Made by a program: the position numbers and the translations under genes
In this document: piece by piece, positions 8,935-16,854 of the stretch
How positions within the stretch are numbered: position 1 is the first letter of the stretch
Layout: the number at the start of each line of letters is the position of its first letter
NCBI GenBank assembly: GCA_963764585.1
Contig: CAVXTB010000002.1
Location: 186,001 to 250,000 of the forward strand
DNA length: 64,000 nt
Reading direction: 5' to 3'
Source: JAOPZW01 sp963764585
GTDB lineage: Bacteria; Actinomycetota; Thermoleophilia; Solirubrobacterales; Solirubrobacteraceae
Notes under the pieces: generated by a model
Databases searched by the model: none
Seen by the model: the letters and a program-made list of their open reading frames with translations, nothing else
Told to the model about the DNA's origin: nothing

Positions 8935-9441
8935 ATGACCGAATTACTGGAACAGCCCCGCCCCGCGGGAACTGCGCCTCAGACGATCGAGAAGGTCTCG
9001 ATCATCATCTCGAAGGGATCGCTGGAGGGCATCTACCCCGGGCTGATCATGGCCAACGGCGCTCGGATGGAGGGCATCGACGCCGACCTGTTCTTCACAT
9101 TCTTCGGACTGGACGCGATCAACAAGGCCAAGCACGAGCACGTCAAGGTCGCCACCGTCGGCAACCCCGGCCTGCACCTCGCGACCTGGGCCGGCGGTTT
9201 CCCCGGCGTGGCCGGCCTGGTCACGCACAAGTTCGCCGCTGAGATGGAGAAGCTGGACATCCCGCCCATCCCCGAGTTCATCGAGCTGATCGCCGACTCT
9301 GGCGCGGGCCTATACGCCTGCAAGGCCTCGGTCGACATGTTCGGCCTCACCAAGGACGACTTCGTCCCCCAGGTGCAGGACATCATCACCGTCGGGGAGT
9401 TCTACGGCCTGGCCGCCGGAGCACAGATCATCTTCACCTAG
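8935..9441 (+). CDS. DsrE/DsrF-like sulfurtransferase (DsrE2 type)
   Basis: 168 residues. After a 20-residue leader, KVSIIISKGSLEGIYPGLIMA and FFTFFGLDAI give the DsrE fold, and GLYACKASVDMFG near 130 carries the conserved reactive Cys. These proteins relay sulfane sulfur between carriers in the cytosol. The ATG at 8935 follows GCGAGGA. It closes the OsmC-SQR-DsrC-DsrE group; 32 bases separate it from the DsrC-like gene, so it is likely cotranscribed and probably the partner of that carrier. Confidence 0.87.
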   Translation: MTELLEQPRPAGTAPQTIEKVSIIISKGSLEGIYPGLIMANGARMEGIDADLFFTFFGLDAINKAKHEHVKVATVGNPGLHLATWAGGFPGVAGLVTHKFAAEMEKLDIPPIPEFIELIADSGAGLYACKASVDMFGLTKDDFVPQVQDIITVGEFYGLAAGAQIIFT

Positions 9442-9597
9442 GCGCCCGGAGGGCCTGGCCCGACGATCCCCGGCTCCCGACCCGGAGGCTGGCGGGCAGG
9501 AGTAGCTTGCTCCTGTGGACCTCGGCGACCTTCAGCTCGGCATGTGCGACGACCTGCTCGTCGGCGACGGGGGGCTGCCGCCGAGCGCGGCTTGGCG

Positions 9598-10587
9598 GTG
9601 AGCGATCCGCTACCGCTGCCGGAAGGTTTCGCTGTCGGACATTGGACCGACCCTGACTTGCGGACCGGCTGCACGGTCGTCATCGCCCCGCCGGGGACGA
9701 GGGGCGCAGTCGATGTGCGGGGAGGCGGGACGGGTACACGCGAGGTCGAGGCGCTATCGCCGCTGGCGAATGCCGAGGGGCCGACCGCGGTCCTGCTGAC
9801 CGGTGGCAGCGCCTTCGGGCTTGCGGCCGCCGACGGCGTGATGCGGTGGCTCGAGCAGCGCGGCCTCGGGCGGCCCACGCCGATGGGCCCGATCCCGTTG
9901 GTGTCCACCGCGGTGGTATTCGACCTCACGGTCAAGCAACGCGGGAGGCGACCAGGCGCGAAGGAGGGCGAGGCCGCGTGCGAGGCGGCCGCCGGCGGCG
10001 CTCCCGCGCGCGGCGTCGTCGGAGCGGGCGCCGGCGCGGCCGTCGGGAAGGCGCTTGGGCGCGAGCGGGCCACGCCCGGCGGCGTGGGGTATGCGGCGGC
10101 TCGGCCGCGCGGCGGAACGACCGTCGCGGCGATCGCGGTCGCCAACGCCTTCGGAGACGTGATCGACGAGGACGGCGCGGTCCTGGGCGGCCCGCATGGC
10201 GACCGCGGCGAGGTCCTGCGAACCGTCGAGCTCATCCGTGACATGCCTCAGCTCCCGGAGCCGGCGGTCAGCCCCGGTCAGAGCACGACGCTGGCGTGCG
10301 TCTGCACCGACGTCACGCTGGACAAGCGCGGCTGCGCCATCGTCGCGCGAGTCGCGAGCGCCGGGATCGCGCGGGCGGTCGACCCGGCCTTCACCCCCCT
10401 CGACGGGGACATCGTCTTCTGCCTCTCGTCCGGATCAGGATCGCCGCCCGCCCCGGGTCCTGTCGCGTCATGGTCGCTCACGACTCTCGGAACGATCGCC
10501 GCGACCGTGGTCGCTGCCGCGATTCGCGACGCTGTACGTCAGGCCGGCGCGAGCCCCACCCCGCCATCGGCGGCCAGCCCGGATTGA
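9598..10587 (+). CDS. P1 family peptidase/aminopeptidase (DmpA/NylC-like, MEROPS S58)
   Basis: 329 residues. Family motifs in order: GHWTDPDLRTGCTVVIAP, LLTGGSAFGLAAADGVMRWL, RPRGGTTVAAIAVANAFGD, then GQSTTLACVCTDVTLDK. In this N-terminal-nucleophile family the precursor cleaves itself just before the nucleophilic Ser/Thr; the STT of the last motif is the likely site here. Known members cut beta-peptides or nylon oligomers. The GTG at 9598 is chosen since SDPLPLPEGFAVGHW follows. It overlaps by GTGA the end of a 28-codon open frame starting at GTG 9515, which could be a leader peptide but has no recognised homology. Confidence 0.85.
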   Translation: MSDPLPLPEGFAVGHWTDPDLRTGCTVVIAPPGTRGAVDVRGGGTGTREVEALSPLANAEGPTAVLLTGGSAFGLAAADGVMRWLEQRGLGRPTPMGPIPLVSTAVVFDLTVKQRGRRPGAKEGEAACEAAAGGAPARGVVGAGAGAAVGKALGRERATPGGVGYAAARPRGGTTVAAIAVANAFGDVIDEDGAVLGGPHGDRGEVLRTVELIRDMPQLPEPAVSPGQSTTLACVCTDVTLDKRGCAIVARVASAGIARAVDPAFTPLDGDIVFCLSSGSGSPPAPGPVASWSLTTLGTIAATVVAAAIRDAVRQAGASPTPPSAASPD

Positions 10588-10589
10588 GA

Positions 10590-11320
10590 CCTCCAGTCCG
10601 GCTCTCGCCATGGTTCTTCGACATCCTCGCCGCCGACGTCCAGAACGATCGGCTGCCGAGCGTGTCCTGGATCGTCGCCCCTGAGGCCTACACCGAGCAT
10701 CCGGCGTGGCCGGCCGGCTACGGCGCCTGGTACACGGCGGGCGTGCTCGACGCGTTGACCAGCAACCCCGACGTGTGGTCCAAGACGGCGCTGGTGATCA
10801 CGTTCGACGAGAACGACGGCTTCTTCGACCACGTCGTCGCGCCCTACCCCAACGTCGGCGACCTCCCCGGAGACTCGACCGTGCCGCTCGACAACGAGCT
10901 GTTCGGGGGCAAGGCCGGGACGCCTGGCGGCTCCGATGGAGTCGTCGGCCCCTATGGCCTCGGGGTGCGCGTGCCGCTCATCGTGGTCTCGCCGTGGAGC
11001 AGCGGTGGCTGGGTCTGCTCGGAGACGTTCGACCATACGTCGCTCATCCGCTTCGTCGAGGCGCGCTTCGGCGTTGACGAGCCCAACATCACGCCGTGGC
11101 GACGCGCCGTCTGCGGGGACCTGACCTCGGCCTTCGATTTCAGGAGCACGTCTCGTCGCGTCCGCAGCTGCCGAGCGTCGACGCCTACAAGCCGAACGAG
11201 GACACCACCCCGCCGAGCTATCACCCGGTGCCGCCGGCGGTCGGTTCGATGCCGACCCAGGAGCAGGGCGTGCGGCCATCGCGGCCGCTCGGCTACCGCG
11301 CGCTCGTGGGGTTGGACGCT
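10590..11320 (+). pseudogene. Phospholipase C (acid-phosphatase-like family) remnant
   Basis: An open stretch with no start codon of its own contains LPSVSWIVAPEAYTEHPAWP, GAWYTAGVLDALTSNPDVWS, ALVITFDENDGFFDHVVAP and VRVPLIVVSPWSSGGWVCSE, the C-terminal half of the catalytic domain of phosphocholine-type phospholipases C. Near 11150 the frame shifts, after which PQLPSVDAYKPNEDTTPPSY and VGSMPTQEQGVRPSRPLGY continue the family. The first ~250 residues, including the signal peptide and N-terminal metal site, and the C-terminal tail domains are gone. It begins directly behind the P1 peptidase stop, which suggests a deletion joined the two. Confidence 0.75.
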
Positions 11321-11321
11321 C

Positions 11322-11717
11322 TTACTTGCTCCCCAGGTTCAGCGCCACAGCGTCACGAATGAGGTTCTTCAGTGCACCTTCGTCGATGTCGTCATTCTCT
11401 TTGATGTCGATGGCACGCCGGACCTTTCCGTCAAGGCTGGAGTTGAAGAGACCCGAAGGATCGTTCAAGGAAGCGCCCTTGAAGAACGTCAGCTTGACCA
11501 CGTTCTTGTAGGACTCACCAGTACAGATGCCCCCGTTGTGGTACCACACCGGTGTACCGGGGCTCGTGGCTTTTGCCCACTTCCACTCCTCGACGATGTC
11601 GGGGTCCGCTTCCTTGATGATTCCTCGCACCTTGCTGAGCGTCTTGCCGCGCCAATCGCCGAGCTCACTGATCCGCTCGTCTATGAGTTTGGAAGCATCC
11701 GTCTCGGTACTTGCCAT
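11322..11717 (-). CDS. DUF1801 domain protein (YdhG/iron-chaperone-like fold)
   Basis: 131 residues: helices ASKLIDERISELGDWRGKTL, LSKVRGIIKEADPDIVEEW, then KATSPGTPVWYHNGGICTGE and YKNVVKLTFFKGASLNDPSG. This is the DUF1801 pattern; no enzymatic role is established, although some relatives resemble frataxin-like folds. Base composition is noticeably less GC-rich than its neighbours, so recent acquisition is possible. It follows a LysR gene on the same strand by 13 bases and could be cotranscribed with it. Confidence 0.85.
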   Translation of the reverse strand: MASTETDASKLIDERISELGDWRGKTLSKVRGIIKEADPDIVEEWKWAKATSPGTPVWYHNGGICTGESYKNVVKLTFFKGASLNDPSGLFNSSLDGKVRRAIDIKENDDIDEGALKNLIRDAVALNLGSK

Positions 11718-11730
11718 TCTTGGTATCTCC

Positions 11731-12645
11731 CTACGCAGTGGACCGCGGCTCAGGTAATGCTAGCCCGGCGACGGCTGTCTCGCGGCGCACGAAGTCGATG
11801 AACGTGCGTGCCGCGGGTGGAGCGTGGCGCTCGCGCCGCCACACGAGCGCCACGGGCAGATGGACGGGGGGTTCGAGGCTTCGTACCTCGATCGCGGGTC
11901 CCTCCAGGATGGTGAGCGAGCGCGGGAGGATCGCCGTGGCGAAGCCTCGTGCGGCGAGCGAGCGCAGGAGGAACGGGTCGCCGCTTTCCAGGGCGAGGCG
12001 GAGCGGCTCGCCGGCGTCCGCGAACAGCGCGTTCACCACGGAGGTGATGGCCGAGCCGCGGCGCGGTGCGACGATCGCGCGCCCGCGGAGGTCGGCGACG
12101 CCGACCCGCGGAGTCGCTGGGGCACGGTCGAGAGCGAAGGCGGCGACCACCTCGTCCTGGCCGAGTCGCTCGACGGCGAGGTCGCCGGGGATCTCGTCGG
12201 CCAGCAGGCAGAACGCGGCGTCGAGCTCGCCGGCGGCGAGGAAGCCAAGCATGTCGGCGGCCATGCCCTCGCGGAGGCCGATCTCGACGCCGGGGTGCGC
12301 TTGGCTGAAGCGGGCCAGCAGGCCGGGGACGTCGAGGTCACCCGCCGGCTGGAGCGCTCCGATCCAGATGCGCCCGCGGAGGACGCCGCGCAGCTCGTCC
12401 ACCTCCTGGCGTGCGCCGTCGACCTCCGCCAGGACCCGCCGAGCACGAGCGGCGATCACCTGGCCAGCCTCGGTCGGGCTGACGCGGCGGCTCGTGCGCT
12501 CGAACAGCGAGGTGCCCAGCTCTTGCTCGAGCCGGCGGATCTGGTGCGACAGCGCCGATTGGGCGACGCGGAGCTCCTCCGCGGCGCGCGTGAAGTGGCG
12601 GTGTCGGGCGACCGCCTCGACGGCTCGCAGCTGTCGGAGCTCCAC
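11731..12645 (-). CDS. LysR-type transcriptional regulator
   Basis: 304 residues. Residues 1-60 form the winged HTH (MELRQLRAVEAVARHRHFTR, AQSALSHQIRRLEQELGTSL, then ERTSRRVSPTEAG); residues ~88-290 are the periplasmic-binding-protein-like effector domain. The inducer is unknown. It is divergent from the GNAT gene at 12724 with a 78-base gap, the usual arrangement for a LysR regulator and its target. That gap holds two CGATCG motifs at 12651 and 12664. Confidence 0.9.
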   Translation of the reverse strand: MELRQLRAVEAVARHRHFTRAAEELRVAQSALSHQIRRLEQELGTSLFERTSRRVSPTEAGQVIAARARRVLAEVDGARQEVDELRGVLRGRIWIGALQPAGDLDVPGLLARFSQAHPGVEIGLREGMAADMLGFLAAGELDAAFCLLADEIPGDLAVERLGQDEVVAAFALDRAPATPRVGVADLRGRAIVAPRRGSAITSVVNALFADAGEPLRLALESGDPFLLRSLAARGFATAILPRSLTILEGPAIEVRSLEPPVHLPVALVWRRERHAPPAARTFIDFVRRETAVAGLALPEPRSTA

Positions 12646-12723
12646 ACCAACGATCGTAGAACACGATCGCTGCCGTGAGAACTATGTATTGCGTCGCTGG
12701 ATTGCGGCGGGCATCCTCGATCC

Positions 12724-13278
12724 ATGCGTGAGCCGGCGCCAGCGATCGAGATCCAGCTGCTCCCGGCCGCCGAGAGCGACGACGCCGAGCTCATGGCGCG
12801 GATCACCGAGCTGACCAACCGGGTCTACGCGGTGGCCGAGGACGGGCTGTGGACCACCGGCGCGACCCGAACGACGCTGGACGAGGTCGTCGAGCTGACC
12901 GGTGCGGGAGAGATCGCGGTCGCCCGCCTCGGCGGCCGGGTCGTCGGCTGCGTCCGCATCCAACGGCTCGACGACGACACCGGCGAGTTGGGGATGCTCG
13001 CCGCGGACCCGGCGCATCGCGGGGTCGGAGTGGGGCGCGAGCTGGTGCGCTTCGCCGAACGCACGAGCAGGGCCGACGGCGTCCGCAGCATGCAGCTCGA
13101 GCTGCTCGTGCCCCGAGACTGGACGCATCCGACCAAGGAGTTCCTGAACGCCTGGTACACGCGCATCGGCTACCGGGTCGCCCGCACCGGAGCCATCGAC
13201 GAGGCCTACCCGGCGCTCGCGCCGCTGCTGGCCACCCCGTGCGATTTCGTGATCTACCACAAGCGTCTCGACCGCTGA
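12724..13278 (+). CDS. GNAT family N-acetyltransferase
   Basis: 184 residues. The acetyl-CoA site is LGMLAADPAHRGVGVGRELV (residues ~95-115), with the preceding strand AVARLGGRVVGCVRI and the later TKEFLNAWYTRIGYR. The substrate is unknown. It is transcribed away from the LysR gene and is its probable target. It ends 26 bases before the upstream start of the next frame and 82 bases before the preferred ArsR start. Confidence 0.85.
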   Translation: MREPAPAIEIQLLPAAESDDAELMARITELTNRVYAVAEDGLWTTGATRTTLDEVVELTGAGEIAVARLGGRVVGCVRIQRLDDDTGELGMLAADPAHRGVGVGRELVRFAERTSRADGVRSMQLELLVPRDWTHPTKEFLNAWYTRIGYRVARTGAIDEAYPALAPLLATPCDFVIYHKRLDR

Positions 13279-13324
13279 TTGGAAGGAGGTCGCACGAACA
13301 CGGATGCCCCGTGGGTTTGAAGGC

Positions 13325-13353
13325 TTGACAAGTGATCAAGAGATCTATGGAAT
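13325..13353 (+). promoter_or_regulatory. Promoter and candidate operator of the ArsR-rhodanese gene
   Basis: A perfect -35 TTGACA at 13325-13330 is followed 17 bases later by TGGAAT (13348-13353), or 15 bases later by TATGGA. The start of transcription would fall almost at the GTG at 13361, giving a leaderless message. CTTGA-N7-TCAAG, a 5-bp inverted repeat, overlaps the -35 and could bind the regulator itself. Confidence 0.5.
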
Positions 13354-13360
13354 ACCAACC

Positions 13361-14026
13361 GTGGCTGGTGACCGGCGAGCGAAGACCGCGCTCTTCGAGG
13401 CGATCGCGGTTATGGGCAAGGCGTTCGCGAGCCCCGTGCGCCTCGAGTTGCTCGACCTGCTCGCCCAGGGACCACGGTTGGTCGACGAGCTGGCGCACGC
13501 CAGCGATCAGTCAACGGCGAACGCGTCGCAGCACCTGCAGGCCCTGCATGCCGCGGGGCTGGTCGCGCGCGAGCGCGAGGGCACGCGGGTGCGTTACGCG
13601 CTGGCCGGCGACGAGACGCTGCGGGTCTGGCTGGCGCTGCGCGAGGCGTCCGCGGCCCAGCTCGCAGAGGTCGAGCGCGCCGCGCGCGAGTACCTGGGCG
13701 ATGAGGTCGAGGCGATCGACCGCGACGAGCTCGTGGCCCGAATGGCTCGGGGCGACGTCGTCCTCGTCGACGTGCGACCGGAGGAGGAGTACGCCGCCGG
13801 CCACATAGACGGGGCGCGCTCGATCCCGATCGACGAGCTCGCGCGCCGACTCTCCGAGCTTCCGCGCGGGCGCGAGGTCGTGGCCTACTGCCGCGGCCCC
13901 TTCTGCGCCTACGCGCACGAAGCGGTCCGGCAGCTGAGCGTGGCTGGCAGGAAGGCCCGGCGGCTCGAGGACGGCTGGCCCGAATGGCGGCTCGCGGGCC
14001 AAGCCAATACGCATCGAGCCGCATGA
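13361..14026 (+). CDS. ArsR/SmtB-type regulator fused to rhodanese
   Basis: 221 residues. Residues ~10-90 form the ArsR winged helix (GKAFASPVRLELLDLLAQGP, ASQHLQALHAAGLVARERE); residues ~115-215 a rhodanese domain (VVLVDVRPEEEYAAGHIDGA) with the active-site loop YCRGPFCAYA. Rhodanese Cys accepts sulfane sulfur (or Se), so the protein may sense persulfide, arsenic or selenium species. Start choice: GTG 13361 lies just after a strong promoter; an ATG at 13304 behind GGAAGGAGGT is also in frame but would put the promoter inside the gene. It leads a tight group with the DUF1059-like, ArsM-like and cysteine desulfurase genes. Confidence 0.85.
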   Translation: MAGDRRAKTALFEAIAVMGKAFASPVRLELLDLLAQGPRLVDELAHASDQSTANASQHLQALHAAGLVAREREGTRVRYALAGDETLRVWLALREASAAQLAEVERAAREYLGDEVEAIDRDELVARMARGDVVLVDVRPEEEYAAGHIDGARSIPIDELARRLSELPRGREVVAYCRGPFCAYAHEAVRQLSVAGRKARRLEDGWPEWRLAGQANTHRAA

Positions 14027-14044
14027 CGATGAGGGGGACGAACG

Positions 14045-14215
14045 ATGCGCGCCATCGACTGCCCGTGCGGGCACCATTTCGAAGCAGCCGTCGACGAGGA
14101 GCTCTTCCGGCTCTGCCGCGAGCACGTCGACAGCGACCATTTCGAGATGCAGCGCACTGACGCGCAGCTGCGCGAGCGGCTCGCCGCCGACGCCTACGAC
14201 GCCGTCACTGCATGA
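14045..14215 (+). CDS. Small DUF1059-like Cys/His protein
   Basis: 56 residues beginning MRAIDCPCGHHFEAAVDEEL, then LCREHVDSDHFEMQ. The start resembles DUF1059 proteins (M-x-x-I-D-C). Three cysteines and several histidines suggest metal or metalloid binding, though this is inference. The stop overlaps the ATG of the methyltransferase (ATGA), so the two are translationally coupled; spacing to the ArsR gene is 18 bases. It is too tightly placed to be chance. Confidence 0.75.
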   Translation: MRAIDCPCGHHFEAAVDEELFRLCREHVDSDHFEMQRTDAQLRERLAADAYDAVTA

Positions 14216-15003
14216 GCGCCACCGAGATACCGGTCGACGTCGAGATCCTCCGCGAGGAGATCCGCAAGACGTACGCCGACGTTTCGACCCACCCCGATCG
14301 GGAGTTCATCTTCCCCACTGGGCGCGCCTGGGCGCAGGAGCTCGGCTACCCCGAGCCCGAGCTCTCGCGCGTTCCTGACGCCACGGTCGAGAGCTTCGCC
14401 GGCGTGGCCAACCACTGGCTGCTTGGACCGATCGAGTCCGGCTCGGTCGTGCTGGACCTCGGCTGTGGCGCGGGCACGGATCTTCTGATCGCCGCGCAGA
14501 TGACGGGGCCGGGGGGGTGCGTCATCGGCGTTGACATGACCGCCTCGATGCTCGACCGTGCGCGCGCCAGCGCCGACGAGATGGGCCTCGGCAACGTCGA
14601 GCTGCGCGAGGCGCTCATCGAGTCCCTCCCGATCGAGGACGCCTCGGTCGACGTCGTGATCTCCAACGGCGTCATCGATCTCGTGCCCGACAAGGACGCG
14701 GTCCTCGACGAGATCGATCGCGTGCTGCGTCCGGGCGCGCGTCTGCAGGTCGCCGATGTCGTCATCCACCATGAGGTCTCCGAGGACGCGCGCAAGCGCA
14801 TCGACCTCTGGACCGGCTGAATCGCCGGCGCGTTGCTCCACGGCGAGCACGCGCGCCTGCTGGTACAGCGGGCATACACCGACATCACCCAGGGCGACCT
14901 CATCGACACCTACGCGCGCTCGGCCTTCGAGGACACCCGTCGCAAGGCCGCGAAGTTCGGCGCCATGGGATCCACGATCCGGGCGACCAAGCCGGCGACC
15001 TAG
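14212..15003 (+). CDS. ArsM-like SAM methyltransferase with in-frame TGA, putative selenoprotein
   Basis: SAM site VVLDLGCGAGTDLLIAAQMT (~residue 78), VIGVDMTASMLDRARA, and VISNGVIDLVPDKDAVLDEI are those of arsenite-methyltransferase-like enzymes. Translation reaches DLWTG and meets TGA at 14818. The frame then stays open for 60 codons with family sequence (IAGALLHGEHARLL, SAFEDTRRKAAKFGAMG, STIRATKPA) to TAG at 15001. In ArsM the motif is C-[IV]-A-G-A-L, with that Cys binding As(III); here TGA replaces exactly that codon. A hairpin follows at 14827-14857. Either selenocysteine (263 residues) or a nonsense mutation (202 residues). Start ATG overlaps the preceding stop. Confidence 0.75.
14827..14857 (+). 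promoter_or_regulatory. Hairpin behind the ArsM-like TGA, candidate bacterial SECIS
   Basis: Outer stem GGCGCG/CGCGCC and inner stem TGCTC/GAGCA enclose the 6-nt loop CACGGC. The loop starts 19 bases after the TGA, within the 16-37 range known for bacterial SECIS elements. The loop does not have G in its first two positions, so it meets the consensus only in part. Confidence 0.4.
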
Positions 15004-15005
15004 CG

Positions 15006-16166
15006 GTGGCGATCTACCTCGATCACAACGCGACGACGCCGATCGCGCCCGAGGTGCACGAGGCCATGCGCCCGTATCTCGCGGAGCGCTTCGGCAATCC
15101 GTCGAGCGCTCACGAGTACGGGCGGGTCGCCCTTCAGGGGGTCGAACGGGCGCGGGCCCAGGTCGCGGCGCTGCTCGGCTGCGAAGCCGACAGCATCGTC
15201 TTCACTGCCGGTGGCAGCGAGGCCGACAACCTGGCGATCAAGGGCGTCGCGCTTGCCCGTCTCGGCGAGGGCGATCACATCATCACCTCGTCGGTCGAGC
15301 ATCCGGCGGTCCTCGGCGCTTGCCGTTACCTCGACCGCCGCCTGGGATACCGGCTGACGATCCTGCCGGTCGACGAGTTCGGAGCAGCCAACCCGGAGGA
15401 GGTGCGCCGCGCGATCGAGCCCGGGACCGTGCTCATCAGCGTCATGCACGCCAACAACGAGGTCGGCACGCTGCAACCGATCGCCGAGATCGCTCGTGTC
15501 GCGCACGCATGCGGCATCGTCTTGCACACCGATGCCGCTCAATCGGTCGGCAAGGTCCCAGTCGACGTCGACGAGCTCGGAGTCGACCTGCTCGCGCTCA
15601 CCGGCCACAAGCTGTACGCGCCCAAGGGCATCGGTGCGTTGTACGTCCGTCCGGGCACGCGGCTCGACTCGCAGATTCACGGGGCGGCCCACGAGCACGG
15701 CCTGCGCGCAGGGACCGAGAACGTGCCCTACATCGTCGGCCTCGGAGCCGCCTGCGCCCTTGCCGCCCAGCGGCTGCGGGCGAGAGCGCCGGACGACGTC
15801 CGGCGTCTTCGCGATCGACTCCACGCGCGGCTGCGATCCGCCGTGCCCGGCCTCGCCCTCAACGGGCACCCGGAGAAGCGGCTGCCGAACACCCTGAACG
15901 TGAGCTTCCCCGGCTGCGGCGGCGAGATCCTGCTCGCGAGCGCACCGTCTGTGGCAGCGGCCACCGGCTCGGCGTGCCACTCCGGACGAACCGAGCCATC
16001 GCCCGTCCTTACCGCCATGGGCCTCGACGCCCCGCGCGCCCTGGCCGCCGTCCGCCTGAGCCTCGGGCACGACACCACGGCCGCCGACGTCGACGCCGCA
16101 GCCGCCGCGCTGGCCGCCGCCGCGTCGGCGCGTACGCCGACCCTCAGCGCGCGACACGCGCTTTGA
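15006..16166 (+). CDS. Cysteine desulfurase, NifS/IscS class
   Basis: 386 residues. AIYLDHNATTPIAPEVHEAM opens the protein; FTAGGSEADNLAIKG is the PLP phosphate region, HTDAAQSVGKVPVDVDEL the Asp/Gln pair, and LALTGHKLYAPKGIGALYV holds the PLP lysine (~residue 205). The catalytic Cys is in TGSACHSGRTEPSPVL, with the long loop of class I enzymes. It removes sulfur from cysteine and, in several family members, selenium from selenocysteine. Start GTG 15006 is two bases past the TAG that ends the read-through methyltransferase, which supports the longer form of that gene. The C-terminal ~20 residues are low-complexity Ala. Confidence 0.92.
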   Translation: MAIYLDHNATTPIAPEVHEAMRPYLAERFGNPSSAHEYGRVALQGVERARAQVAALLGCEADSIVFTAGGSEADNLAIKGVALARLGEGDHIITSSVEHPAVLGACRYLDRRLGYRLTILPVDEFGAANPEEVRRAIEPGTVLISVMHANNEVGTLQPIAEIARVAHACGIVLHTDAAQSVGKVPVDVDELGVDLLALTGHKLYAPKGIGALYVRPGTRLDSQIHGAAHEHGLRAGTENVPYIVGLGAACALAAQRLRARAPDDVRRLRDRLHARLRSAVPGLALNGHPEKRLPNTLNVSFPGCGGEILLASAPSVAAATGSACHSGRTEPSPVLTAMGLDAPRALAAVRLSLGHDTTAADVDAAAAALAAAASARTPTLSARHAL

Positions 16167-16281
16167 ACGCCCGGCGCAACCGGCGCGCGGCAACGTGCAA
16201 GGTGCGTCGCGGCCCGAGCTGGCGCAGCAGCGCGAGCGTGTCGACGGACGACCAATCCTCGACGATGCGCCCGTCGCGCAG
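16144..16281 (-). pseudogene. SnoaL/ester-cyclase-like C-terminal fragment
   Basis: On the minus strand, RLRDGRIVEDWSSVDTLALL then RQLGPRR reads like the end of SnoaL-type ester cyclases, with a stop at 16144. No N-terminal three quarters exists upstream; instead the opposite strand begins a TetR C-terminus. It overlaps the end of the cysteine desulfurase by 23 bases. A remnant, recognised on a short match. Confidence 0.45.
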
Positions 16282-16470
16282 GCGGCCGACACCCTCGAGA
16301 TGACGCCCGAGCAGCTCGCGGTCGTGATCGATGCGCTCGGCGTCGGGCTTTGGGCCCAGCACATGCTCCACGGGTCGCGCGCCGTTCCGCCCGACCTGTA
16401 CTCCAATGCGCTGGCGCTGATGGTCGACGGGATCGCCGCGCGTACCACCGTCCCAGGAGGCACGACATGA
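16282..16470 (+). pseudogene. TetR-family regulator, C-terminal fragment
   Basis: TLEMTPEQLAVVIDALGVGL, WAQHML and AVPPDLYSNALALMVDGIAA match the ligand-domain tail of TetR regulators. The DNA-binding domain is missing; the open frame upstream reads into the SnoaL fragment region. The stop TGA overlaps the ATG of a methyltransferase (ATGA), so the pair was once an operon. The left break point near 16282 is approximate. Confidence 0.5.
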
Positions 16471-16640
16471 CAAGCACCGCCGACATCCCGCGGCCGCGCT
16501 TCGCGCGCATGTACCTCAAGGCCGGCGCGCGCATGGACCGTCGCGGCGCGGCCGACCACCGTCGCCGTCTTCTCGACGGCCTGACAGGACGGGTGGTTGA
16601 GGTCGGCGCGGGAAGCGGCCTGAACTTCGCGCACTACGGC
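16467..16640 (+). pseudogene. Class I SAM methyltransferase, N-terminal fragment
   Basis: About 58 codons: RPRFARMYLKAGARMDRRGA, then LLDGLTGRVVEVGAGSGLNF with the SAM glycine motif, after which homology stops at HYG. The frame stays open to 17009 but the text becomes Arg/Ala-rich and unlike any methyltransferase. A strong AGGAGG lies nine bases before the ATG. A truncated gene, broken at about 16640. Confidence 0.55.
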
Positions 16641-16854
16641 CTCGCGGTCGCGCTCGCCGCACGCGCCTTGGCCGTGCGCATCCGCGCACTCCCGCGCGCG
16701 GCCTGCCCGTTGCCCAAGGACAGGGCAGCCGAGTCACTCGACCGCCTTAGCACGGATCGACGGGCGCTCTCACAGGTGGGTGCCGCGCGCCCGGGGTGCG
16801 AGGCCTGTCACGCAGCGCCCACTGGACGGGTGACGCGACATCCAGCTGCCTTGG
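16641..16854. other. Non-coding stretch after broken genes
   Basis: No protein-like frame, repeat or RNA gene is evident between the methyltransferase fragment and the read-through end of the next methyltransferase. It is probably the scar of the deletion that truncated the upstream genes. Confidence 0.4.

Noticed and set aside
9515..9601. 28-codon leader peptide before the P1 peptidase
   Set aside because: It overlaps the peptidase start as GTGA but has no ribosome site of note, no attenuator-like structure and no recognisable sequence, so it is only mentioned with that gene.
11322..11717. Genomic island around the lower-GC DUF1801 gene
   Set aside because: Only this single gene differs in composition; no integrase, repeats or att-like sites flank it.
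14838..14872. Second hairpin with GTA loop behind the ArsM-like TGA
   Set aside because: The loop would begin 43 bases after the TGA, beyond the accepted SECIS distance; the nearer hairpin was preferred.
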